Assembly (NCBI GenBank): GCA_964436235.1
Contig: CAYTCW010000006.1
Span: 1-64,000, forward strand
Source of the DNA: UBA9980 sp964436235
GTDB lineage: Bacteria; Muiribacteriota; UBA9980
Direction of reading: 5' to 3'
DNA length: 64,000 nt
Positions 53,099-62,086 of the stretch are shown here, piece after piece. A model generated the notes under the pieces. It made no database searches. It had not been told where the DNA came from and was given only the letters and a program-made list of their open reading frames with translations. Numbering within the stretch: position 1 is the stretch's first letter; each line of letters opens with the position of its first letter. A program made the position numbers and the translations under genes.

Positions 53099-55552
53099 AT
53101 GAGCAATTTGACTGACAAATTTAAATTATTATTGAACGGTTTTGACGCTAAAACCGTCGAATATGCCCTCGATTTATTTAAATCGCCGGAACCGGATTTT
53201 TTATATTCTAATTCTTTTTTCAATCTTTCACGCGATGAATATTTCGTAAAAAGATTAGCGCTTTTATATAACGACGGCGATTCCGCCGGGCGTGAGAAAA
53301 TAATCGAGATACTTTCGTTTATGGGTAACGGCGATGCTTTAAGCGAATTATTAAATTTATACTCATCCGGCGACTCGCAAACGCGCGCCATCGTCGAAAA
53401 TAAACTCATGAAATACGGCTACGGCTATATCGACCATTACGCCAAACTCAGAAACACGCACAAATCAAATCCCGACGCCGTCGCACTCATAGAGCGCATC
53501 ATAACCAAATCCGGATTTTTTGAAGACCTTAAAGACCTTCTCGAATCGCCGGCGGAAAAAATTATTCTTTACGTATTAAAGCAATATCATAAATACTGCG
53601 ATAACTCGGTTATCGATATATTAAAAAAATTAAAAAAAGACTCGAAATGGATGATACGCTTCAATGTTCTGCAGGTGGTAAAAAAACTCGAAACGCCCGA
53701 AGCGCTCATTTTAATGCTCGACTTTTTAGCCGACGACAATATTAAACTGCGCGAAGAAGCCAAAACTTTTATCATATCCAACTACAAACTCTTCGCCGAA
53801 AAAATTACCGACCACATCGACAATCCAGGTTCCATAAGCGATCTGAGCTACTTTCAGGGAGTGCTCGAAATTTTTGAGTATCACCCCGATTTTTCGCGGA
53901 TTTTTAAAATTATCAAAATTATGACCGATTTTCCGGAAGGCGTCAGTCTTAAAGCGCGCACGGTGCTTTTTAATATACTCAAATCGACCCATAAAACTAA
54001 AGAATTAGCTTTAGACAGGGATTCCGAGCGTTATCAATTAATCGGCCGCGTAATAAACCAGCTGTGCAAATGGAATTCCGACCAGGCCGCGAAGTTTATA
54101 TCCAAACTTATAGACAACTTCGGCTACCTTTACGTTGACGTGCTTTGCGGACAATATTTCGCCGCCGAAAACGAAGACGTCAAAAACCTTATAAATAAAG
54201 TATTCCGCGACCACCAGTATTTCATCAAAGACCGCGCCGTGCTGCTCGAACTTTGCCAGACGCTCGATATCGACGGAATTGAAAAGTTCATTAAACTGCT
54301 CGTTGAAAATAAAGTCAGAGAAATAATTCTCAGCTTCGCTAAAGTGATCGAAAGCCTCGGCCACAAAAGAACGGTCGAGTTCTATCGTATTTTCACCGAA
54401 AACGGGCTTAACGCAAGGGGGTTCGGCCTCAAGTATAAAAAAGAAATTAATAAGTACGACTCGGCCGCGCGCATCGAATGCATCGAAGCCCTCAGCTTTT
54501 TAAAAGACCCGGAGCTTCTCGACATTATATCCGCCGAATGGAAGACTTATCCGCAAGAAGTTAAAAATTTCGCCCTCGATTCAATCGAAAAAAATTTTTT
54601 AAACGAAACCGCGATTAAATTATTAAACCAGATTTTTATACACGAGCAGGACCACGAGCTCAAAGAACGCTCGCTGCAAATGCTTGCCAGGATCGAATCG
54701 ACGGAATCGACGGAAATCATTTTGAAAGCGTTTGCCAGCCCACGCAAAGTCATAGCCGAAATAGCGGCTAAAATTCTCGTCGACAAAGGCCGCGGACGCC
54801 TGATGAGCCAGATAAACGTTCTGCCGGATAGGTTAAAAGAAGAACTCGGCAATATTTTAATAAAAAACGACAGCAAATTTCTCGATGAAATCGAGGCGCA
54901 GGTGGCATCTACCGATCCGAAGGCGCGCAACCAGATAATCAAGCTGCTGACCTACCTTTCTAAAAACGAACGCTCTAAAATATTAAGCCTCTTAAAAAAA
55001 TTCGTTAAAAATCCCGACCCTCATATCAGGGCGGATTTCACTAAATTAATGGAAATAGTCGGCGGGCCCGAAATCGTCGAATATCTTATTCCGCTTATAA
55101 ACGACGACAACCCGCGCGTAAAAGCCAACGCCATCGAAGTTATCGCCGCACTCAACCTCCGTGAAATAAGCAATATGCTCCTGCCGCTCACTTCGCACGT
55201 TAATAACCGCGTGCGCGCAAACGCTATCATCGCCCTTTATAAACTCGGAAACCCGAACGTGGTCGTCGGTCTTTCGGAAATGCTGCGCTCATCCGATAAA
55301 TGGATGCGCGCCTCGGCCACCTACGCGCTCGGCGAAATCAGCGATCCGCGCGTACTGCCTCTGCTGTACACGGTTTTAAACGACGGCGACCACGACGTGA
55401 TCAAAAACGCTTTCAGGGTAATAAGAAAGATCGGCGACGCCGAATCCATCAAACACCTTACCAAGTTTTTAAACCATGAAAATAAATCCATCAAATCCGC
55501 CGCATCCGAAGCGATTAATCATCTGAGAAAGGAAACGGTTAATAAAAACTGA
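53099..55552 (+). CDS. HEAT-repeat protein, leaderless
   Basis: 817 residues, no signal peptide. The first 500 residues are helical with low similarity to known repeats; from about 500 on HEAT/PBS-lyase repeats are clear (PELLDIISAEWKTYPQEVKNFALDSIEK; RVKANAIEVIAALNLRE; RVRANAIIALYKLGNPNVV; KWMRASATYALGEISDPRVLPLL). It differs from the HEAT array at 3387 in lacking the YW/SW super-period. No ribosome site is seen ahead of the ATG. The next gene starts one base after its stop, so they are coupled. Likely a scaffold. Confidence 0.85.
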   Translation: MSNLTDKFKLLLNGFDAKTVEYALDLFKSPEPDFLYSNSFFNLSRDEYFVKRLALLYNDGDSAGREKIIEILSFMGNGDALSELLNLYSSGDSQTRAIVENKLMKYGYGYIDHYAKLRNTHKSNPDAVALIERIITKSGFFEDLKDLLESPAEKIILYVLKQYHKYCDNSVIDILKKLKKDSKWMIRFNVLQVVKKLETPEALILMLDFLADDNIKLREEAKTFIISNYKLFAEKITDHIDNPGSISDLSYFQGVLEIFEYHPDFSRIFKIIKIMTDFPEGVSLKARTVLFNILKSTHKTKELALDRDSERYQLIGRVINQLCKWNSDQAAKFISKLIDNFGYLYVDVLCGQYFAAENEDVKNLINKVFRDHQYFIKDRAVLLELCQTLDIDGIEKFIKLLVENKVREIILSFAKVIESLGHKRTVEFYRIFTENGLNARGFGLKYKKEINKYDSAARIECIEALSFLKDPELLDIISAEWKTYPQEVKNFALDSIEKNFLNETAIKLLNQIFIHEQDHELKERSLQMLARIESTESTEIILKAFASPRKVIAEIAAKILVDKGRGRLMSQINVLPDRLKEELGNILIKNDSKFLDEIEAQVASTDPKARNQIIKLLTYLSKNERSKILSLLKKFVKNPDPHIRADFTKLMEIVGGPEIVEYLIPLINDDNPRVKANAIEVIAALNLREISNMLLPLTSHVNNRVRANAIIALYKLGNPNVVVGLSEMLRSSDKWMRASATYALGEISDPRVLPLLYTVLNDGDHDVIKNAFRVIRKIGDAESIKHLTKFLNHENKSIKSAASEAINHLRKETVNKN

Positions 55553-55553
55553 T

Positions 55554-55946
55554 ATGGACGAAAGATTTCAGGAATTTTTTAAAGGCGTATCGACCGCCAT
55601 GAGCTCTAATACCACCGATATCATAATACTGCTTGTAGTAGCGAGTATCAGCACGGCCGTTCTTATTTACGTTTATTACGTTTATCCTAAATACTGCGAA
55701 TATATATACAGACAGAAACTTCTTTATTTTTTCAAAAAAAGATATCTTCTTAAAAGTTACGAAACTCAAGCATTGGTCGAAGTGGCTAAAAACAATTCGA
55801 TCATACCCGAATATCTTATTTTCACCAGCCGGGCGGCCTTCGACTCCGCCGAAAAAGATATCCTGCGCGCGCTCAAGCGCCGCTGCCCCGAAGGCATAAG
55901 CGCCGAAGACACGCTCGGATCGCTTAAAGAAAGATTAAACGATTAA
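55554..55946 (+). CDS. Small single-helix membrane protein of unknown function
   Basis: 130 residues; no family recognised. A membrane helix lies at about 22-44 (IIILLVVASISTAVLIYVYYVY), followed by a basic, aromatic stretch (CEYIYRQKLLYFFKKRYLLKSYE) and a cytosolic helical tail ending LGSLKERLND. It begins one base after the HEAT stop codon, so it is probably made with that protein and may tether it to the membrane (inference). Confidence 0.7.
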   Translation: MDERFQEFFKGVSTAMSSNTTDIIILLVVASISTAVLIYVYYVYPKYCEYIYRQKLLYFFKKRYLLKSYETQALVEVAKNNSIIPEYLIFTSRAAFDSAEKDILRALKRRCPEGISAEDTLGSLKERLND

Positions 55947-56005
55947 CCCCGGTTAATTATTATTTAACACGGGATCGATTCGATTCTTTAAGACCTTTAA
56001 ATGAG

Positions 56006-56734
56006 TTATTTTTTAAATTTTTCGACTAAACTGTCGTAATTTTTACGGCGCTTTCTATACTCGTTAAGTTCCTTGAGTATTTTCATAATTACCCGCAGCC
56101 CCGACAATTTAGATTCGCCCGCCGAACGCGGATAATACATAAGCCCGATCTCCTTGATTTTATAATTCAGCCTCAGCGCCTCTATCAAAAGTTCGGCGTC
56201 GATGAAAGAGCCTTCCGAATGAAGAGATATCTTATCTAAAATTTCACGCTTGAATACTTTAAAGGCGAAATTAACGTCTTTAACCTTCAGGCCGAATAAC
56301 AGCCTTATTATCCAGTTATAAATTTTAGACTGCACCTTGCGCCTCATCGATTCGGTCCTCATGAGACGGTATCCTATGACTACGTCCGCATCTTCTATCA
56401 TCGGAAGCGCGAGCTTTATATCGTTTAAATCTATGGGCAGGTCCGAATCGATATAAATGACTATATCGTTTTTGGCGTTGTAGAAACCCGTTTTAAGCGC
56501 GCCGCCTAACTTGCGGTTGCGTGGATGATGTATGGGTTTGATTTTAGGATATTTTTCGGCGAGCTTATCGATTAATTCCCCGGAACCGTCGGTAGAGGCG
56601 TCATCGACTACTATGATCTCGTAATCATTTGTGATAGTGTCGGTGACGGCCATCGTCGAAAGCACCATCTGCTCGATATTGTCGATTTCGTTGAACATCG
56701 GAAATACGTAGGATATAGAATGTTTGAACTCCAT
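56006..56734 (-). CDS. GT2 glycosyltransferase, polyprenyl-phosphate mannosyl/glucosyltransferase-like
   Basis: 242 residues. SYVFPMFNEIDNIEQ (N-terminal GT2), EIIVVDDASTDGSGEL, and IVIYIDSDLPIDL (DxD) are intact; the C-terminal KVFKREILDKISLHSEGSFIDAELLIEAL and a RSAGESKLSG motif belong to the DPM1-like branch. No membrane helices follow. It could load a sugar on undecaprenyl phosphate for the ArnT-like transferase encoded just upstream. Confidence 0.88.
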   Translation of the reverse strand: MEFKHSISYVFPMFNEIDNIEQMVLSTMAVTDTITNDYEIIVVDDASTDGSGELIDKLAEKYPKIKPIHHPRNRKLGGALKTGFYNAKNDIVIYIDSDLPIDLNDIKLALPMIEDADVVIGYRLMRTESMRRKVQSKIYNWIIRLLFGLKVKDVNFAFKVFKREILDKISLHSEGSFIDAELLIEALRLNYKIKEIGLMYYPRSAGESKLSGLRVIMKILKELNEYRKRRKNYDSLVEKFKK

Positions 56735-56765
56735 AAAATTCCTTTCTCGCTTATAATAACTATTT

Positions 56766-58538
56766 TTATTTATTGGTGATATATGTGTATTTTCCAGCTA
56801 AAACGCCGGGTTTGTAATTAATTTTAATTTCCTGCGAATACTTTTGAAAATCGGAATCGAGCATAATAACATAAACTTTTTCTTTATGCGACATAAAATT
56901 TCTTAATTTTCTAAACTTATCAAGATATTTAAAGGCGTCTTCAAATTCTAAAGGCTTTATGTTTCTTACGAAATCTTCTTTTAAGACGACCGATGCGCTA
57001 TTGTCTCCGGCAGGCGCCGGCCCGCCGCCGCGGCCGCCCGAGCCCATTCTCGATGAAGCCGATTCGTTGACGTGAACTATGGGAATATCGCTGTAAAACA
57101 GCGCGGACATGGTTTTAGAAAAATAACCGAGCTTTTCGCCGGGCTTGATTTCATTTTTAATGGCCATGCATATATCGCGGGAAGAATGCAGGGCGCCGAA
57201 CTGGGGAAGCAAAGTAATATTGAGCGTCAGCAGAAAAACGGCCATCAAAGAACAATTCAAATATACAAAGGAACGGCCGCCCGCGGAGATCAAACTGAAA
57301 AATATATTCAGCGCTGTTATAGCCGCTGCCGCGATGGCAAGATAAAAAAACGGGGCGGGATTCGCAACGGCCACTTTAAGCGGAGCAATGGCATAAAAAC
57401 AGTAAGAAAGCGCGCCGCCTATCAAAAGGCTTAAAAAGGCCCCGGCGGGATTTTTACGCCCTGAAACGCTCAATTTATGGTAATAATAACCCATTATCAT
57501 TGAAAAAGCCGGAAACATCGGCAGAATATAGGTTACTAACTTGGTTTTGGCTATCGAAAAAAAGCCGAAAACGACGGCCGAAATGAAAATCAAAAAAGAA
57601 AGCGCGTCTGCGGGCGAAGGCCCCTGAACGGATATATTATGTTTAACGAATATATAGCGCGCGTAAAAACCGCGAGTGAATATTTTAACGAAAAAATCTT
57701 TGATAAAAGCCCCGAGCGGAGCCATGTGAGGAAAAAAGCCGGCGATTAAAACCGGAACGTAAAAAAACACCGACGAGGTGCGCACGTGCTCGGGCTCTAA
57801 AAACCTTATCAGATTGTGATAGCCTATAAAAGTATTAAAAAACTGCGTACCGTGAAGTAAAAGCATGGCTATATACCATGGCAGAGCGCTAAGTGCGAAA
57901 AGCGCGAATCCCGCCGGCGAATAAAGCGCCCTTAAAAACTGCCAATCGCGGCGGCATGCGAGAAACGCGATTATCACCATGAGAGGAAGAACCAATCCTA
58001 CGGGGCCTTTAGTAAGAACCGAAAAGCCGGAAAAAAAATAAAAAAGATTTATATACTTGAAGCGTTTTTCGGGCTGAGTGAAGCCGAGATAAATCATGTA
58101 AAACGAAAGGTTCATAAAAAAACAAAGAGTCATGTCGGTAACCGCCGCCCTGGCGAGAAATGCGAAGATCAGCGATACGCAAAGACTCAATGACGAATAC
58201 TGCGCGATTTTTTCACCGAATGCGCCAAGCGCCCATATATAAACGAGCATTATAAGAAGCGCCGCCATAAGGCTTGACGGAAAACGCGCGGCGAACTCGC
58301 CTACCGAAAATATTTTAAAAGAAACCGCCGAAAGCCAGAAATACATGGGCGGCTTGTCGAACCACAAAAGCCCGTTGAGCCGGGGCGTAAGCCAGGAACC
58401 GGTTTCGACCATTTCTCGGGCCGTCTGGGCGTAAACCGGCTCGTCCGGATCCAGAAGGGCCGTCGCGCCGAGCCCTATGACATAAAGGGCCATAGCCAGC
58501 GAAAATAAAATCAGCGGTATTTTTATTTTATTATTCAT
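56766..58538 (-). CDS. ArnT/PMT-like membrane glycosyltransferase
   Basis: 590 residues with about 12 membrane helices in the first 440. The acidic loop after helix I, LLDPDEPVYAQTAREM, carries the catalytic Asp-Glu pattern of GT83/PMT_2 enzymes; WFDKPPMYFWLSA and FLARAAVTDM follow. The periplasmic C-terminal part has a Gly-rich loop (SGGRGGGPAPAG). It would transfer a sugar from a polyprenyl phosphate to a lipid A-like or protein acceptor outside the inner membrane. Adjacent to GT2, which may make the donor. Confidence 0.85.
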   Translation of the reverse strand: MNNKIKIPLILFSLAMALYVIGLGATALLDPDEPVYAQTAREMVETGSWLTPRLNGLLWFDKPPMYFWLSAVSFKIFSVGEFAARFPSSLMAALLIMLVYIWALGAFGEKIAQYSSLSLCVSLIFAFLARAAVTDMTLCFFMNLSFYMIYLGFTQPEKRFKYINLFYFFSGFSVLTKGPVGLVLPLMVIIAFLACRRDWQFLRALYSPAGFALFALSALPWYIAMLLLHGTQFFNTFIGYHNLIRFLEPEHVRTSSVFFYVPVLIAGFFPHMAPLGAFIKDFFVKIFTRGFYARYIFVKHNISVQGPSPADALSFLIFISAVVFGFFSIAKTKLVTYILPMFPAFSMIMGYYYHKLSVSGRKNPAGAFLSLLIGGALSYCFYAIAPLKVAVANPAPFFYLAIAAAAITALNIFFSLISAGGRSFVYLNCSLMAVFLLTLNITLLPQFGALHSSRDICMAIKNEIKPGEKLGYFSKTMSALFYSDIPIVHVNESASSRMGSGGRGGGPAPAGDNSASVVLKEDFVRNIKPLEFEDAFKYLDKFRKLRNFMSHKEKVYVIMLDSDFQKYSQEIKINYKPGVLAGKYTYITNK

Positions 58539-58554
58539 TTTTAATTTACTTTCC

Positions 58555-59676
58555 TTATTTTTCCTTAAATTCTTTTATTTCGATCCGCGCGGGAAGCGGG
58601 CCCGCGGCAATTACCGAATTAAGCGCCCGGGCGGCCTGAACTAAGGTTATATCTTCGATCCAGAATCGGCCGGAAGATAACCTTGCTCCTATTTTAAAAG
58701 TGCCGAGGACCTTGTAATCTAAAACACAGGCAAGAGTGAGCTTAGGTTCTTCGGTCTCTTTAACGGCGAATCCGGCGGTATATTTGGCTAATTTTTCCTT
58801 GGCGCCCGTATTTAAATCGATCTGGACCTGAGGAACGCGAAGGCCTGAAAAAGTGACTTCGGATGCGGCTATCTGGCCGGCGTCGTTAGTAATTATCTCT
58901 TCCTTTAAAACCTTGAACTTATTTATTTTCTTCTTTGCAAAATAGCTGTATTCAAAAAGCTCGTCGATAGCCGATGACTGAAATCCTTCACTGCCGTCGA
59001 TAACGCGCCTGAGAGAAAAATGACCGCGGCGGGTTATGAAATCGGTAAAAGACTGGATGGAATCGATTCCTGAAACTTCAAGCGAAATAATCTGAGCGTC
59101 ATAATCGACGGAAAAGTTGTAATTAGTATATTTATTGCCGTCGAGCCGCTTTTTGAGGGTATCTACTACCGAACCGGCCAGTTCTTTAAACGAACCGCCC
59201 TTCGGAATGAGAACCGCTATTTCTATCTGATAGAACTTCAACGAATAAGCGGGCTCGAAGCTGAAAAGTTTCCATCCGTCTTTTTCTTTTTTGAGCACCA
59301 CCCACAGGTACTCGCCGCCTTCGATTCCGCTCGACGCTTCAAAACCAAGCTTTATAACGCCTTCGCCGGTACGATGAGTTTTTATATATTTCATTTTTTT
59401 TAACGCGGCCAAGCCGTGGCCGTCTTTAGATTTCATCTGATCACCTATGCCGGTTAAAAATTCTTCAGGCGAATCCTGAGAAACGATCTCATTAAGGGCA
59501 GCTGCGTCTTTTTTTTCGATCAAATTTAAAAAATTATTCCACACGGTTAAATGCTCGTCGGAAGCCGATACCGGTGAAACGAATAATACGATAAACTGCA
59601 CGGCTAACAAAAAAGAAGTTAAAACTAAAGCGGCCGCGGACATAACCCCTGCCGAACGCACTCTTAAAATAAACAT
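58555..59676 (-). CDS. Exported protein with an NTF2-like domain and a SecD-type periplasmic domain
   Basis: 373 residues. A signal/anchor helix at about 12-36 is followed by an NTF2-like domain (about 42-140: VWNNFLNLIEKKDAAALNEIV...EYLWVVLKKEKDGWKLF) and, from about 150, a region following the first periplasmic domain of SecD: VVDTLKKRLDG..., IISLEVSGIDS, RRGHFSLRRV, ASEVTFSGLRVPQVQIDLNTGAKEKLAKYT, VLDYKVLGTFKIGARLSSGRFWI, and the closing QAARALNSVIAAGPLPARIEI. The channel-forming helices of SecD are absent. It is not a truncated SecD: it has its own start and stop. Function unknown; perhaps helps a substrate outside the membrane. Confidence 0.7.
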   Translation of the reverse strand: MFILRVRSAGVMSAAALVLTSFLLAVQFIVLFVSPVSASDEHLTVWNNFLNLIEKKDAAALNEIVSQDSPEEFLTGIGDQMKSKDGHGLAALKKMKYIKTHRTGEGVIKLGFEASSGIEGGEYLWVVLKKEKDGWKLFSFEPAYSLKFYQIEIAVLIPKGGSFKELAGSVVDTLKKRLDGNKYTNYNFSVDYDAQIISLEVSGIDSIQSFTDFITRRGHFSLRRVIDGSEGFQSSAIDELFEYSYFAKKKINKFKVLKEEIITNDAGQIAASEVTFSGLRVPQVQIDLNTGAKEKLAKYTAGFAVKETEEPKLTLACVLDYKVLGTFKIGARLSSGRFWIEDITLVQAARALNSVIAAGPLPARIEIKEFKEK

Positions 59677-59734
59677 TTCTAAAAACCTCCGATTATCTAA
59701 ATATTAGCTTTTTAACTTATTATCGATACCGCCG

Positions 59735-62086
59735 CTAAAAATCGAGGTCGTCGAGCGTTGGACGGGCGCCGGAAGACGATCCCGACGAATCGCCGGACGA
59801 CGACGAGGCGGACGAAGAATAAGACGACGAACTGCCCGGATCGGCCGAAACCAGATCTTCATCGGTGGGCATGGTTAATTTGGATATGATCCACTTTACG
59901 TCATCCGCTTTTTTAAAGGCCGGATCTATCGAAAGGACCTTATGGTATTCTTTTAACGCTTCATCATATTTTTCGAGAGATTTCAGCGAATTGGCTATCC
60001 TGTAATGCACTGCCGCGGTATTATAGCCGCCCCCGATAGCCTGATTGTAATATGATATCGCGTCGTTGAAACGGCCTTCCAGCTCTAAAATGCGGCCTTC
60101 CGCATAGGATATGAGCACTTCGTAAGCATCGACGAAACGGGCGTTGGCTATTTCGCCGCGCGCGAGCTCGACTTTGTCGTTTTCAATATGTACAAGAGCT
60201 AAAAGCGCGTGCGCATTGGCGTCTTTAAAATTAACGGCGAGCGACTCGCTTAAATTTTTTTCGGCCTGCTTTAAATCGCCCTTTTCGTAATTAACTAAAC
60301 CAAGAATAGCTCTGGCCGAAGCGTTTCCCTCTTCGGCGGCCAGCACTTTATTCAGCTCTTCCTCAGCTTCGGAATATTTGTGAAGATTCGAGTAAATCTT
60401 AGCTATCTGAATATTATTTTCAACGTCGTCAGGCTTGCGGTACTGCAGCTGAAGCGATATGTCGAGCGCTTTGGCCATGTTATTTTTAGCCATAAAACAT
60501 CTGGCAAGCCCCTTATAAATTGAAGGAAGCTCGGTATTGATCGTAAGAGCCTTCGTATAATAAGATATCGCGTCGTCAAAATTATTCATTTTAAGAAGCA
60601 CGCGCGCGCAAAGTACGAACCCGTCGGTTTCTTTAGGATACTGGATAACGAGATTATCGTAAGCCTTGACCGCCTGTTTGTAATCGTGGACCGACTCGTA
60701 AGACTCGCCGAGAAGCAATATGGCTTCTTTTAAATCGGGATTTTTAGCTATTATGGATTTTAACGCTTCCTGCGCCTGCGAAGGTTTCTGCATTTTAATA
60801 TAACAGCGGGCTTTATACATCAAAGCGTCTTTATTATCGGGCTCTAATGCAAGCACTTCGTCCCAGTTTTTAATGGACTGTTCGTAAAACTGCTTGTTAA
60901 AATTTTCAATAGCCAGCTTGGTTAAATCTTCCTGCTGATTTTCTTTGATATCTTTAGCCACTTTATATGAATAAAGGCCGAAACCGCGCGTACCCAGCCA
61001 TAACTGGGAATAATTAACGTCGGCTATCGCCGAATAATTAAGCGACCATATAAGCCGCCCGTTAACCGCGCCAAGAAGCGCAGGAAGCGGAAGAAAAACC
61101 TTGCCGTCATGCAGGTTGATGCCTTTATCGGTGGCTATTACTATATTGTTGTAAAAAACTTTTTCTATGCCGGTTATGTAATCTGAAACGAGTTTTGAAT
61201 TGCGGTAATTATAGACGACGCAGCCGCCGTTTTCCATAATGCACAGGCCGATTTCCGTGCCGATCCACACGCGCCCGTCGTCGCCCGCGTAAATCGCGGT
61301 TATATAATCGGATGGCAGGCCTTCTTTTTTTGTGTAGGTCGTTATTTTCATCGCGGCCATATCGAATTCGACTATGCCGGCGCCCGAAGTTCCGAGCCAT
61401 ACGCAATCGCCGCTTTTAGCGTGCATGGCGGTTATGCTTGCAGTTTTTAATATGTCGCGCGGAAAATCAAAAGTACTCCATTTTTCGCCGTTATATTTAT
61501 ACAGCTTACCGCCGGCGACCACGAATATATTGTTTCTGTTATTTTTAACGTCTTTGACAACGAACAGCTTGTTTATAACGTTAGAAGAAATAGGGCAGTT
61601 GCCCTCGACCTTTTTTTTAGTCTTCGGATTTTCGTGAGCGCCAAGATAATGCGTCCAGTGGCCATTTTCAAAGACCGCAAGCCCGAAGCCGGTGCCGAAC
61701 CATACTTTAGAATAATTATCGCCTTCATCGACGCCTACCGCCCACACGGCGTTATCTTTAAGACAGCCGTTTTCAACGGTGAATTTCTCCCACTTATCGC
61801 CATCGAAGCGCGCCGCGCCGTCGATGGTGGCCGCCCATAAAACGCCTTTTTTATCCGAAGATAAGGCCGTGATAGTGTCGGAAGCCATTCCGTCGGTAAC
61901 AGTATAACGCTTAAGCTGGGCGGCGTCAGCCGATACCGTCCGCAGACATAATACCGCACCGCAGCCGGGCTGTAAAATAAAAACGAAATCCAGCGGAATT
62001 AAAAACGCGGCAACTGCCGCCGTCAAAAACGCCAGACGACGCAGCCATATAAACGGGCTAAACGACGATGCGTTCGCTGTAACCAT
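59735..62086 (-). CDS. Two-component-regulator-type propeller fused to TPRs
   Basis: 783 residues. A membrane or signal helix at about 15-50 precedes a beta-propeller (about 60-370) of Reg_prop repeats such as GVLWAATIDGAARFDGDKWEKF, KVWFGTGFGLAVFENGHWTHY, CVWLGTSGAGIVEFD and RVWIGTEIGLCIMENGG. About ten TPRs follow (380-740), then a Ser/Gly-rich tail. No kinase or regulator domain is present, so this is a periplasmic interaction protein. It overlaps the preceding gene by 29 bases. AGAGGTGG precedes its ATG. Confidence 0.86.
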   Translation of the reverse strand: MVTANASSFSPFIWLRRLAFLTAAVAAFLIPLDFVFILQPGCGAVLCLRTVSADAAQLKRYTVTDGMASDTITALSSDKKGVLWAATIDGAARFDGDKWEKFTVENGCLKDNAVWAVGVDEGDNYSKVWFGTGFGLAVFENGHWTHYLGAHENPKTKKKVEGNCPISSNVINKLFVVKDVKNNRNNIFVVAGGKLYKYNGEKWSTFDFPRDILKTASITAMHAKSGDCVWLGTSGAGIVEFDMAAMKITTYTKKEGLPSDYITAIYAGDDGRVWIGTEIGLCIMENGGCVVYNYRNSKLVSDYITGIEKVFYNNIVIATDKGINLHDGKVFLPLPALLGAVNGRLIWSLNYSAIADVNYSQLWLGTRGFGLYSYKVAKDIKENQQEDLTKLAIENFNKQFYEQSIKNWDEVLALEPDNKDALMYKARCYIKMQKPSQAQEALKSIIAKNPDLKEAILLLGESYESVHDYKQAVKAYDNLVIQYPKETDGFVLCARVLLKMNNFDDAISYYTKALTINTELPSIYKGLARCFMAKNNMAKALDISLQLQYRKPDDVENNIQIAKIYSNLHKYSEAEEELNKVLAAEEGNASARAILGLVNYEKGDLKQAEKNLSESLAVNFKDANAHALLALVHIENDKVELARGEIANARFVDAYEVLISYAEGRILELEGRFNDAISYYNQAIGGGYNTAAVHYRIANSLKSLEKYDEALKEYHKVLSIDPAFKKADDVKWIISKLTMPTDEDLVSADPGSSSSYSSSASSSSGDSSGSSSGARPTLDDLDF

